Shown here piece after piece: positions 36,701 through 43,856 of a stretch of 64,000 nt of DNA. Under the pieces are notes generated by a model. The model searched no databases, was not told the DNA's origin, and was given only the letters and a program-made list of their open reading frames with translations. The number at the start of each line of letters is the position of its first letter. Within the stretch, counting starts at the first letter, position 1. Both the position numbers and the translations under genes were made by a program. This DNA comes from an uncultured candidate division WPS-2 bacterium (GTDB lineage: Bacteria > Vulcanimicrobiota > Vulcanimicrobiia > Vulcanimicrobiales > Vulcanimicrobiaceae). Location: the NCBI GenBank assembly GCA_937927945.1, contig CALEYW010000087.1, forward strand, positions 19,079 to 83,078, read 5' to 3'.

Positions 36701-38087
36701 GATCGGCGGCCTCTCGACGGCGACCGTGTTCACGCTGGTGCTGATTCCGGTGCTCTACGCGGCGTTCATCGGCGGCGACGAACGGCGCCGCGTCGCCGCG
36801 GTCGCGGCGACGGCGGGCGCGCTCGCGATCGCGCTCATCGGCGGAACGGTGCAGCCGGCCCGCGCCCGGGCGCCCGTAGCGCCCGCCGGCATGACGGCCG
36901 CCGCGTCGACGGTCGCGTTCTCGGGCCTCTCGCTCGCCGACGCGGAGTCTCATGCCTTGGCGAATTCACCGGAGGTGCGGACCGCGATCGCCGGCCTTTC
37001 CGCCGCGCGAGCGGTCTACACGCAAGCGCGCGGCGCGTACGGCCTCTCCGCGACGGCCGGCTACGTCGAGGCACCGCAAGGTGCGCTCGAAGGGACGATT
37101 GCCCAACGGCTCACGACCGTGGGCGCGCAGGTGACCCTCGGCGACGTGTTCGCGTACGCTCCGCTCGTCGCGCAGTCGGCGGCCGCGCTGCGCGCCGCGC
37201 AGACGGACGAAGCCGTCGCCGAACGAGCCCAGCGGGTGCGTACCATCGGCTTGTATTACGCCGCACTGAAGGCGCGTGCGATCGCGGGTGCGCGCGGCGA
37301 CGCGCTCGCGAGCGCCACGGCGTTCGTCCAAGCGGCGCAGACGCGGTTCGGCGCGGGCGACACCGCGCGCATCGACGTCGTGCGCGCGCAGGTTGCGCTC
37401 TCGCGTGCGCAGGCGGACGTCGCGCGCGCGAAGGCCGACGACGCGAACGCGCTCGACGCATTGGAACGCGACGTCGGCGCGGCGCCGGGTTCGCTCGGCG
37501 CGCCGGCGACCGCAGCGCTCCCCGACGTCCCGATCCTCACCCCCGACAAAGCCGTCGCGCGCGCGCTTGCGATGCGCGGCGACCTGCGCTCCGCCGACGA
37601 GAACGTGCGCGCCGCGGAAGCGGGCGTGAGGGCGGCGCAGCGGGGCACGATTCCGCCGATCACGATCAGCGGCGGCTACACCAAGGGCAGCGACTCCGGC
37701 TTCCCGGTCCACGGGCCCACGGTCAGCGCGCAGATGGCGATCCCGCTCGGCGGTGCGCTCGGCGCGAAGGTGCGGACGCAGCGCGCGCTGCTCGCGGCTG
37801 CGACCGCGAAACGCGACGCGGTGTCGCGTCAGATCGCGACCGAAGTCGGCGCCGCCGCACGCAACGCGGCCGCTGCGGTCGAAGCGCAGCGTGCGAGCGA
37901 CGCCGCGTACCAAGCGGCGCGCGCCGAACTCGACGCCTCGTCGCTCGGCTATCGCAACGGGGCCTCGACGAGCCTCGACCTCGCATCGTCACGCACGGCC
38001 TACGCGCAAGCGCAGGTCGACGCGCTCTCCGCCCTCTACGACCGCCTGCAAGCGCAGACGGCGCTCGACCTGGAGGTCTCGCAATGA
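33750..38087 (+). CDS. RND efflux pump fused to TolC-family outer-membrane factor
   Basis: A 1445-residue single reading frame. Residues 1 to about 1010 are a complete AcrB/HAE-type RND permease: TM1, two periplasmic porter/docking halves, and the TM4 signature VGLIIDDAIVVIEAIARKM near residue 395. A second hydrophobic block carries GIVVKNGILLIDAANRR. After the last TM segment comes GGDERRR and a hydrophobic stretch ending in ARARAP (about 1018-1043) that looks like a signal peptide. Next is a TolC-family outer-membrane factor (about 1050-1445: SLADAESHALANSPEV and two long helical-repeat halves). No in-frame stop and no SD-supported internal start separate them. GTG 33750 starts the gene. 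Confidence 0.85.
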   Translation: MPSSRSVASIALRHAKVIVFAAIVLAVLGLHAYTVAPQSIFPRMSFSRIDVVAEAGDLPPDRVRVAVTRPLEMAFQTLPSVLRVRATSTQGSAEIVIDFDPHTDPRVDLEAVNQAIATVRSAIPAAKNVNGVVVNPNAEPVVSYGLTSSVLSQTALQQFVVTRVIPAFAGTPGLGRIIAVGGAPIEYHVELDPSALAATGLGASDVATAIGDAGNVESVGTVERYHQRYVLLVDASPHDARSIAGIAVPLKSGGTIPVSALGTVRLTTGAATDQAAVDGKHAVNVNTFALQGADAVTLAREVEARFAAIKPRLPADVQVVKYWDQTRLIVASQSSLRDAILLGALLAVLVIYFFLRSLRMTLVAAAVIPLAMAIAIFAMERSGETLNLMSVGGLAVAVGLIIDDAIVVIEAIARKMGEAPELSRDAAIAQASGGIARAMIASTATTVVVFLPLGLLSGVTGFFFRALAFTLAASLIISLGLALFVTPILARWFLGNSSHVATADDRLEQRYVGILRWALGHRPWVYAGSGVVLVVTLLLLGTSASDFLPKLDEGQFEIKYALPPGASLATSDAAALRMEQIVRADPAVDHDGRLTGVDTNGYSPTQANTGTIRIVLREKRDAGYDVIAERLRAKLNAAVPAATLDFHQLLEDQINDLSGAPQPIEIAIAGPDQATLITLADRATAAISKVHGVVDAFNGVVYDDPTLRIVPQTARLVALGVGRTDLTDALGAGAQGNVATQVAGQYAEIPVRVRVSNTADGAKLGDQALVTKAGAAPLSVLAHVQNAGHTTDVNEQNGQRLLRVTANIEGASLSAVIAGIRPVISQLGLPPGYTATIGGAYETQQASFREFAGVIGLAIVLVFAVMLATFGSFRLPLVILAAIPLALIGVALALGITRTPINVSSFMGLLLLVGIVVKNGILLIDAANRRRAAGDDITTSLIAAGSTRLRPILMTTLAAIGGLIPLALGIGSGAEMEKPLAIAVIGGLSTATVFTLVLIPVLYAAFIGGDERRRVAAVAATAGALAIALIGGTVQPARARAPVAPAGMTAAASTVAFSGLSLADAESHALANSPEVRTAIAGLSAARAVYTQARGAYGLSATAGYVEAPQGALEGTIAQRLTTVGAQVTLGDVFAYAPLVAQSAAALRAAQTDEAVAERAQRVRTIGLYYAALKARAIAGARGDALASATAFVQAAQTRFGAGDTARIDVVRAQVALSRAQADVARAKADDANALDALERDVGAAPGSLGAPATAALPDVPILTPDKAVARALAMRGDLRSADENVRAAEAGVRAAQRGTIPPITISGGYTKGSDSGFPVHGPTVSAQMAIPLGGALGAKVRTQRALLAAATAKRDAVSRQIATEVGAAARNAAAAVEAQRASDAAYQAARAELDASSLGYRNGASTSLDLASSRTAYAQAQVDALSALYDRLQAQTALDLEVSQ

Positions 38088-39475
38088 CCCGTCGCAAGGC
38101 GACGATCGCCGGAGCGATCGCGCTGGTAGTGCTCGTCGCGGTGGTGCTGGTCGCCAGCGGCATGCGCAAGAACACGGCCGTCGCCTCGGATCCGCCGTCG
38201 TCGGCGCCGTCGCTGCCGCTCGCCGTCGCTCGGTTCGGCACGCTGGTGACGCACGTTCGCGCGCAGGGCCGCGTCGGCGCGCCGGCCGGCGGCGACGCGA
38301 AACTCTCGTTCGCCGGTTCGGGGATCATTGCGCAGGTCGACGTGCACGTCGGCGAGCACGTCACGGCGGGACAAGCGCTCGCGGAACTCGAGACCGGCGG
38401 GCTCGCGCTCGACGCGACACAGGCGCGCCAAGATGCGGCGGCCGCGGCCGCGTCGTATGGCGGCGGCACCGTTCCGGCGCAAGCGTTGGCCGGCGCCGAG
38501 CAGCGTCTCGCCGCCGCGCGCAGCCGGCTCGCCGCGCTGCAGCACGGCACGGGTTCGGCGCAGAGTGATTTCACCGGAGCGCAGGCCACGCTGCGTCAAA
38601 TGAACGCAAAGGTCGCCGCGGACCAGCGCACGCTGGATCGCGAGCAGACGCTCTTCGCGGGCGGGGTCGCCGCGCAAAAGGACGTCGAGGCGGCACGGCA
38701 GCAGCTCGCGCTCGATCGCGCCGACGCGGACGCCGCGCGCGCGAAATCGAGTTCCGCTTCGAGCGGCGTCGGCGGCGCGATCGCGCAGGCGCGCGCCGAC
38801 GTGGCCCAGGCCGCGAGCGACGTGCGCACGGCGCAAGCGCAGACGACTGTCTCCGGCGCCCAGGCGGGTTCCGCGCAAGCGCGCGCGCAAGCCGCGCAGC
38901 GCAACCTCGCGAACGCCGTGCTGCGCGCCGCGGGTGACGGTGTCGTGGTGGCGATTCTCAAGCGCCCGGGTGAAGCGGTCGATCCGACGCAGCCCGCGAT
39001 CGTCGTCGGGCCGCCGAGCTCGAACGACGTCACCGTCAGCGTCACCGGCGACGCGGCGCGCACGATCCGTCCAGGTGCTCCGGCGGCAGTCACGATCTCC
39101 GGCCGCGGGCTGCGCTCGCAGGCGACGGTACGATCGGTCGTGCCGAGCGTCGATCCGACGACGCAAACCAGCACGGTCGTACTGAGCGGTGCGCCGAACG
39201 GCGCAGCGTCGGGCGACGCCGTGGACGTCACCATCGACGCCGGCGGTCAGCGCGGCTTGCTGATCCCGACCGACGCGATCGTCGAAGATCCGCAAACGGG
39301 GCACGCCGTCGTGTTCGTTCGCCAACGCGCGGCGAACGGAACCGAATCGTTCGTGTCGCGCGAGATCGTCGTCGGTAACGCCGACGGCGCAACGACGCTC
39401 GTCACCAGCGGTCTCCACACCGGCGAACGCATCGCCGCCCACGGAGCCTTCGACCTCCTCGCTCCCTCCGGCTGA
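38084..39475 (+). CDS. RND membrane-fusion (periplasmic adaptor) protein
   Basis: A 463-residue HlyD/AcrA-type adaptor: N-terminal TM helix (about 8-27), a lipoyl-like segment with IIAQVDVHVGEHVTAGQAL, a long Ala/Gln-rich coiled-coil hairpin (about 115-275), the second lipoyl half with GVVVAILKRPGEAV, and beta-barrel and membrane-proximal domains. It bridges the inner-membrane pump to the outer-membrane factor. ATG 38084 overlaps the fusion gene stop by four bases (ATGA), so pump, OMF and adaptor are translationally coupled. Confidence 0.92.
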   Translation: MTRRKATIAGAIALVVLVAVVLVASGMRKNTAVASDPPSSAPSLPLAVARFGTLVTHVRAQGRVGAPAGGDAKLSFAGSGIIAQVDVHVGEHVTAGQALAELETGGLALDATQARQDAAAAAASYGGGTVPAQALAGAEQRLAAARSRLAALQHGTGSAQSDFTGAQATLRQMNAKVAADQRTLDREQTLFAGGVAAQKDVEAARQQLALDRADADAARAKSSSASSGVGGAIAQARADVAQAASDVRTAQAQTTVSGAQAGSAQARAQAAQRNLANAVLRAAGDGVVVAILKRPGEAVDPTQPAIVVGPPSSNDVTVSVTGDAARTIRPGAPAAVTISGRGLRSQATVRSVVPSVDPTTQTSTVVLSGAPNGAASGDAVDVTIDAGGQRGLLIPTDAIVEDPQTGHAVVFVRQRAANGTESFVSREIVVGNADGATTLVTSGLHTGERIAAHGAFDLLAPSG

Positions 39476-39485
39476 CCGCGCACCC

Positions 39486-39516
39486 TTGACGCTGCGCGCG
39501 TGCGCAGTGATAGGAT
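39486..39516 (+). promoter_or_regulatory. Probable promoter of Uma2 gene
   Basis: TTGACG (39486-39491) and TAGGAT (39511-39516) with a 19-base spacer, ending 17 bases before the ATG. The long spacer suggests a weak or regulated promoter. Confidence 0.5.
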
Positions 39517-39533
39517 GGCGTGAGGAGGACGCA

Positions 39534-40064
39534 ATGCTCGCCCCGATCCCGGAAACGAAACCGGCGACCGAGCTCATCGACGGCCGCCTGGTGCAAAAGA
39601 TGAGCCCGAAGCGGCGCCATCAGGCATTGGAAGCCCGCTGGATGAACGCGCTCAACGCCTGGGCCGACGGCCGCGGCGAGGCCTATCATGAGTGGCGACA
39701 CGAGTTTCAGGCGAGCGGCTACGCGTTCGCGTCGCTCGTGCCCGACGTCGCTTACCTCTCGCGAGAATCACTCGACGCGCTGGGCCCGGCGGCGTCGGAA
39801 TCGCCGGCCCGCGCGCCGGAAGTCGCGGTCGAGATTCTCTCGGACGGAGACTCCGAGCGGAACCTCGCGTGGAAGGTACGCGCCTATCTCGCCGCTGGAA
39901 CGATGGTGGTCTTCGTCGTCGATCCGCCGCACCGCACCGTCGTCGCGCACGCATGCGACGGCGTACTCCGCTTCGGCCCCGGAGAAACCGTGTCGCACTC
40001 GTCCATGCCGGGCTTCGCCTTTGAAACCGACACCATGTTCGAGGGCCTGTACCTCGGCGACTAG
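39534..40064 (+). CDS. Uma2-family (DUF820) putative endonuclease
   Basis: A 176-residue protein of the Uma2 family, which has a PD-(D/E)XK nuclease fold. Visible elements: ELIDGRLVQKM near the start, VPDVAYLSRE, then the core APEVAVEILSDGDSERN with the acidic residues and Lys in LAWKVRAYLAAG. Uma2 genes are abundant in cyanobacteria and some environmental phyla; their role is not settled. ATG 39534 is chosen for its SD GAGGAGG six bases upstream, and the open frame from TTG 39486 overlaps the promoter. Single gene. Confidence 0.85.
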   Translation: MLAPIPETKPATELIDGRLVQKMSPKRRHQALEARWMNALNAWADGRGEAYHEWRHEFQASGYAFASLVPDVAYLSRESLDALGPAASESPARAPEVAVEILSDGDSERNLAWKVRAYLAAGTMVVFVVDPPHRTVVAHACDGVLRFGPGETVSHSSMPGFAFETDTMFEGLYLGD

Positions 40065-40074
40065 CGCGCGTTCA

Positions 40075-40455
40075 TCACGCCGAAGGCTTGCGCTTGTGCA
40101 AGACGATGCTGTTGCCCTCGGTATCGCTGATCATTGCCATGAAGCAGACGGGCGTTTCACGCTCCATGTGTATCGGTATGCCGCGGGCCTTCATCGCCGC
40201 AACCGCGGCATCGAGATCGTCGACCGCAAACAGGATGCCGTTACTGGGCTGGAACGGCATCACGGCGCCGCCGCCGCCCCACAGCCCGAACGTCGTGCCA
40301 TCGGCGAGCTCGTATTCGGCTCCCCTATCGTCGGGGTACACCCTCACCGGTTCGAGTCCCAGCACGTCGCGATAGAAGCCGATCGCACGGCGCGCATCCT
40401 TGACCATGTACCCGCTCAGGTCCATGCCGGTGACTGCAAAAGAACGTTGATTCAT
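40075..40455 (-). CDS. VOC-family (glyoxalase/dioxygenase-like) protein
   Basis: A 126-residue protein with two beta-alpha-beta-beta-beta modules of the vicinal oxygen chelate fold: VKDARRAIGFYRDVLGLEPV in the first half, and VDDLDAAVAAMKARGIP and ISDTEGNSIVLHKRK in the second. Metal-ligand positions are partly conserved (Glu114 in DTEGN). It could be a lyase, dioxygenase or resistance protein; the substrate is unknown. The start is ATG 40455. It is the last gene on this strand after the PLP enzyme, with a 35-base gap, so co-transcription is possible. Confidence 0.82.
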   Translation of the reverse strand: MNQRSFAVTGMDLSGYMVKDARRAIGFYRDVLGLEPVRVYPDDRGAEYELADGTTFGLWGGGGAVMPFQPSNGILFAVDDLDAAVAAMKARGIPIHMERETPVCFMAMISDTEGNSIVLHKRKPSA

Positions 40456-40490
40456 CGTCGCTCGGCCTCGCTTCACGTAGAGGGGCAATC

Positions 40491-41939
40491 TCAAGCCGGC
40501 CGTTCGCCGAGCTCGGCCGCCTTCCTCGCGGCATCGACTTCGCGTACGAGCACCCGGACGTCGTCTTCGGTGGTCAGATAGTTCGTGATGCACGCTCGCA
40601 GAACCGGCGTGCCGTCGGGCAGACGCGCGGGAGAGATCCACACTTTGCCCGCCCGCTGCACGTCGGCCGCGATACGCGCGAGATCGAAGCTCCGGTCCTG
40701 GTGTGTGAAGCACACGACGGGGAAGGGCGTCTCGTTGACGATGCGCCAGCCGGCCTCGCGCAACTCGCGCCGCAGCACGTTCCCAAGTGCCGTCTGCCGG
40801 CGGAGGACGTGCGCGTACCCATCCCATCCCGCGACGGCGAGCGAAAGCAGCACTTTGAGTCCGATGAAGCGGCGTGACCATTGCAGCGAATGGGTGAAGG
40901 GATCGGCGCGCTCGTCATCTTCGTCGTGCGCCGGCATGTAATCGGCCGTCACGGAGAACGCGCTGCCGAGCACGTCGTGGTGCCGCGTCAGGAAGAGTCC
41001 GGCGCCCAAAGGGACCGAGAGCATCTTGTGCGGGTCGAACGTGATCGAATCCGCATCGCCGATTCCCGCCAGCGCGTCCGCGAGCTCGGGAACGAAGGCA
41101 GCGAAACCACCCCACGCGGCATCGACGTGCAGCCAGAGGCCTTCGGCTCGCGCCAACGCACCGATCGCACCGAGCCGCTCGATCACGCCGGTCGTCGTGG
41201 CACCAGCGGTCGCCGCGACCAGGAACGGTTCGTATCCGGCAGCACGATCCCGATCGATCATCGCTGCGAGGGCGCGCACGTCCATTCCGTGCGAGGCGTC
41301 GCACGGCACGATGCGCAGGCCGTCCGTGCCGAGCCCGGTGACGCGCGCTGCTTTCACCAGCGAATGATGCGCGGCGGCGCTTGCGTACGCCACCGGTGAT
41401 CGTGAAAGCGCGCGCATACCGCCCAGCCCGAATGCGGGGAAGCGGTGCACGAGCGCGCAGATCATCGCGGTAAGGTTCGCTTCCGCCCCGCCCGACGTGA
41501 AGCTGCCGTTGCTGAACGCTTCGCCGAAACGGCTTCCGAGCGACCGCACGAGATGACGCTCGGCCTGCACCCCAAACGGGCTGTGAGACCAGCCTGCCAG
41601 TTGCGGATTGAACGCGGCGGCGAGGGTCTCGCCGATGATTCCCATCGTGGTCGGCGCCGGGTTGAACAGCCCGAAGTAGCGCGGATGGGCCGTGTGCGTC
41701 TGCATCTCGCGCATCGCCTCGACGACGCGCTCCAGCGCGACGCGCGCATCGAGCGGCACGTCGAAATCGAACTGCGCGACGGCTGCTCCGGCGCGCGACA
41801 CGTCCGGCACGGGCTCGACCGGCAGGGCGGCGACCTCCTCGACGTACCGCTCGACGATCGTCGCGGTGTGCTGCCACAGCTCCGAGCGCGTCGAGGCGTC
41901 CAGCAACAAGGGATGCACCGGAACGCGCTCTTCGATCAT
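40491..41939 (-). CDS. PLP-dependent group II decarboxylase (AADC-like)
   Basis: A 482-residue fold-type I PLP enzyme of the aromatic-L-amino-acid / glutamate decarboxylase group. Landmarks: HPRYFGLFNP, FTSGGAEANLTAMI (cofactor phosphate pocket), HVDAAWGG, and the Schiff-base lysine in SITFDPHKMLSVPLGAG. The substrate is not predictable, and it may act on a modified amino acid given its neighbours. ATG 41939 overlaps the upstream ATP-grasp gene stop by four bases (ATGA). Part of the rhodanese / ATP-grasp / decarboxylase operon. Confidence 0.88.
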   Translation of the reverse strand: MIEERVPVHPLLLDASTRSELWQHTATIVERYVEEVAALPVEPVPDVSRAGAAVAQFDFDVPLDARVALERVVEAMREMQTHTAHPRYFGLFNPAPTTMGIIGETLAAAFNPQLAGWSHSPFGVQAERHLVRSLGSRFGEAFSNGSFTSGGAEANLTAMICALVHRFPAFGLGGMRALSRSPVAYASAAAHHSLVKAARVTGLGTDGLRIVPCDASHGMDVRALAAMIDRDRAAGYEPFLVAATAGATTTGVIERLGAIGALARAEGLWLHVDAAWGGFAAFVPELADALAGIGDADSITFDPHKMLSVPLGAGLFLTRHHDVLGSAFSVTADYMPAHDEDDERADPFTHSLQWSRRFIGLKVLLSLAVAGWDGYAHVLRRQTALGNVLRRELREAGWRIVNETPFPVVCFTHQDRSFDLARIAADVQRAGKVWISPARLPDGTPVLRACITNYLTTEDDVRVLVREVDAARKAAELGERPA

Positions 41940-42796
41940 CGAACTGCCGCGGCGGCGATCGCGTCGACGAGCGCGCCGGTGCTCGACGGACAGGCCGAGA
42001 AATACAGGGCCGGCTCGATCAATTCCAGCTCGGCGACCGCAAGTTCTCCCGAGCGCAGGGGGATGAGATCGACGCGCGCGTAGACCGGCGTGGACGGCAA
42101 CTGCTCGAGCGCGGCGCCTGCGCAGGCGCGTTCTTCGTCGGATGGCTCGATGCGATGCTCCCGGCGTTCGCCGGCGGCCGCGCCGCGGGAGAACGGCGGC
42201 CGCCACATCGCGTGGGAAAAGCCGCCGCGGAAGAAGATCAACGAACGCTCTCCGGGGTCGTAGACTTCGCGCAGAAACGGCTGAACCAATGCGTCACGAT
42301 CGCGAACGAGATCGTCGAGGTGTGCTTGTGCGTCAGCCGGCGCCGTGTGGCCGTGCGCCAGAATGGTCGTTCGGTAGGCGCTCGCCGAGACGGCTGGTTT
42401 GATCACGAACTCCTCGCCACCGAGGAGTTCGCGCACTTCGTCGAACGCGCGCGGGTGCTGGTGAGGCACGACGACGGTCGGAACCACGGGAACGCCGGCG
42501 CGGCCGAGCTCCAGCAGGTATGACTTGTGCACGTTCCAGTGCAGCAGCTCGGGCGCGTTGACGAGCCGCGTCTGCGAGGACACGCAATTAATCCAGTGCG
42601 AAAAGCGTTGGGGCTGCAGGTGGTAGTCCCAGGTCGAGCGGACGAGGGCGCAGTCGAAGCGCGACCACTCCACGGCAACGTCCGTCCACACTTGCGGGGA
42701 CGCGTCGATGCCGTGTTCCGCAAAACTCCGCGGGAGCAGCGCGTCGTCTTCGGTCAGGCCGGCGAAGCGTTCGCTCGTGACGAGCGCGACCTTCAC
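41936..42796 (-). CDS. ATP-grasp-like ligase
   Basis: A 286-residue protein with ATP-grasp features: LLGGEEFVIKPAVSASAYRT (nucleotide-binding Lys), a lid-like VQPFLREVYDPGERSLIFFRGG, and the metal-binding end VDLIP...AVAELELIEPALYF (Asp and Glu/Glu). It resembles glutathione-synthetase-like and RimK-like ligases, which join an amine to a carboxylate via an acyl phosphate. GTG 42796 overlaps the rhodanese stop (GTGA) and it overlaps the decarboxylase start (ATGA), so all three genes are coupled. Substrates unknown. Confidence 0.8.
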   Translation of the reverse strand: MKVALVTSERFAGLTEDDALLPRSFAEHGIDASPQVWTDVAVEWSRFDCALVRSTWDYHLQPQRFSHWINCVSSQTRLVNAPELLHWNVHKSYLLELGRAGVPVVPTVVVPHQHPRAFDEVRELLGGEEFVIKPAVSASAYRTTILAHGHTAPADAQAHLDDLVRDRDALVQPFLREVYDPGERSLIFFRGGFSHAMWRPPFSRGAAAGERREHRIEPSDEERACAGAALEQLPSTPVYARVDLIPLRSGELAVAELELIEPALYFSACPSSTGALVDAIAAAAVR

Positions 42797-43206
42797 TTCA
42801 CCGCGGTGTCGAAGCCGTCGGATTTCCAACCTTCGAGCCCGCCGATCATCTCTTTGACCTTGAAGCCCAGGCGCGCTAGGTTGAGCGCACCCTTGGTCGA
42901 CGCATTGCATGCCGTGCCCCAGCAATAGGTCACGATGATCTGGTCGCGGGGCAAATCGCGTGTCGTCTCCGCATTCATCTGCCGATGCGGCAGGCTGATC
43001 GCGCCGGGGATGTGCTCGCGTTCGAAGTCGGCGAGCGACCGCGTATCGACGACCACGAAGCCCTCGATGCCTTTCTCGCGGTCGAAGTGCACGTCGGCGG
43101 GATCGACTTCGAGCCGGAGCTTTCCCTCGAAGTGCCGGATCGCGTCGTCGGCAGTGACCGGGGCGAAATCGTTGACCGCGCTGTAGCGTGCGGTGGGTGC
43201 CGTCAT
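42793..43206 (-). CDS. Rhodanese-domain protein
   Basis: A 137-residue single rhodanese domain with VVDTRSLADFEREHIPGAISLP and the active-site loop TYCWGTACNAST (Cys95, and Cys100 which fits the persulphide-carrying loop position). It would transfer sulphur or act as a sulphide/thiol sensor. The start is ATG 43206, with an AGGA SD about nine bases upstream; the longer frame lacks support. It is the first gene of the operon divergent from the Lrp/AsnC regulator, with 120 bases between the starts, so Lrp control is likely. Confidence 0.85.
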   Translation of the reverse strand: MTAPTARYSAVNDFAPVTADDAIRHFEGKLRLEVDPADVHFDREKGIEGFVVVDTRSLADFEREHIPGAISLPHRQMNAETTRDLPRDQIIVTYCWGTACNASTKGALNLARLGFKVKEMIGGLEGWKSDGFDTAVK

Positions 43207-43303
43207 CAGGTGTTTCCTCGCTCTCGTAAAAGGCTGTGCTACAATGCTAAAGCAAAGCGGGGAACCACGGGAAGGGCAATTCAACGGTTCTCGTGCCGCA
43301 ACA

Positions 43304-43322
43304 TACTTTGTTTTCGAAAGTA
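43304..43322. promoter_or_regulatory. Inverted repeat before lrp, candidate operator
   Basis: TACTTT, seven bases, AAAGTA: a 6-bp inverted repeat ending five bases before the lrp ATG in the divergent lrp/rhodanese intergenic region. AT-rich dyads in such positions are typical Lrp/AsnC sites, and the place suggests autoregulation. Confidence 0.45.
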
Positions 43323-43326
43323 CTCA

Positions 43327-43782
43327 ATGCCCAAAGCTTTGGATTTAGATGCGACCGATTGGGCGCTGCTGCGCGAGCTCCAGGCGCACGCGCGGGTCAC
43401 GCTCAGTGAGGCAAGCCGGCGCGTCGGGCTGACGGCGCCGGCCGTCGGCGAGCGTATGCGGCGTCTGGAAGAGTCCGGCGTCGTGCGCGGATATCACGCC
43501 GCGATCGATCTCGAGAAGACCGGCCGCCCGCTCCTGGCGTTCATCCGCGTCCGTTTCTCCGGCGGAAAGTACGACGCGTTCGAACGCCTCGTCGAGCGGT
43601 CGCCAGAGATCCTGGAATGCCACCACGTCACCGGCGAGGACTGCTTCATCGTCAAAGCCGCCGTCGCCACGATGCCGGATCTGGAGCGGTTGTCCTCGTC
43701 GCTCTCAAAGTTCGGTCCGACGGCCACCTCGATCGTCTATTCGACGACGCTCGAACGCCGAATCATCGATGCCCCGTCGTAG
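43327..43782 (+). CDS. Lrp/AsnC-family transcriptional regulator
   Basis: A 151-residue regulator. N-terminal HTH (about 8-60) with DWALLRELQAHARVTLSEASRRVGLTAPAVGERMRRLEESGVVRGY, and a C-terminal RAM/ligand domain (about 68-145) with LAFIRVRF and HHVTGEDCFIVKAAV. It would respond to an amino acid or related effector and, by position, regulate the divergent rhodanese / ATP-grasp / decarboxylase operon. ATG 43327 has no strong SD, since the inverted repeat takes that place. Confidence 0.9.
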   Translation: MPKALDLDATDWALLRELQAHARVTLSEASRRVGLTAPAVGERMRRLEESGVVRGYHAAIDLEKTGRPLLAFIRVRFSGGKYDAFERLVERSPEILECHHVTGEDCFIVKAAVATMPDLERLSSSLSKFGPTATSIVYSTTLERRIIDAPS

Positions 43783-43785
43783 CGA

Positions 43786-43828
43786 GCGCGCCTCAGTGTC
43801 ACCCAAGGCAGTGTGACACGAGGCGCGC
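43786..43828. terminator. Hairpin between convergent lrp and lipoprotein genes
   Basis: GCGCGCCTC / GAGGCGCGC plus GTGTCAC / GTGACAC with a single bulge, giving about 16 bp of stem. It lies in the 74-base gap between two convergent genes and could stop transcription from either side. No T-tract. Confidence 0.6.
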
Positions 43829-43856
43829 CCGCCGTGGCTGGAATCAGCGGTACGGG

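Noticed and set aside
35404..36953. Antisense and alternate-frame ORFs inside the RND-OMF fusion
   Set aside because: All are shadows of the long frame; none has domain support.
39486..39533. Longer Uma2 protein starting at TTG 39486
   Set aside because: This stretch contains the promoter; the ATG at 39534 has a strong SD.
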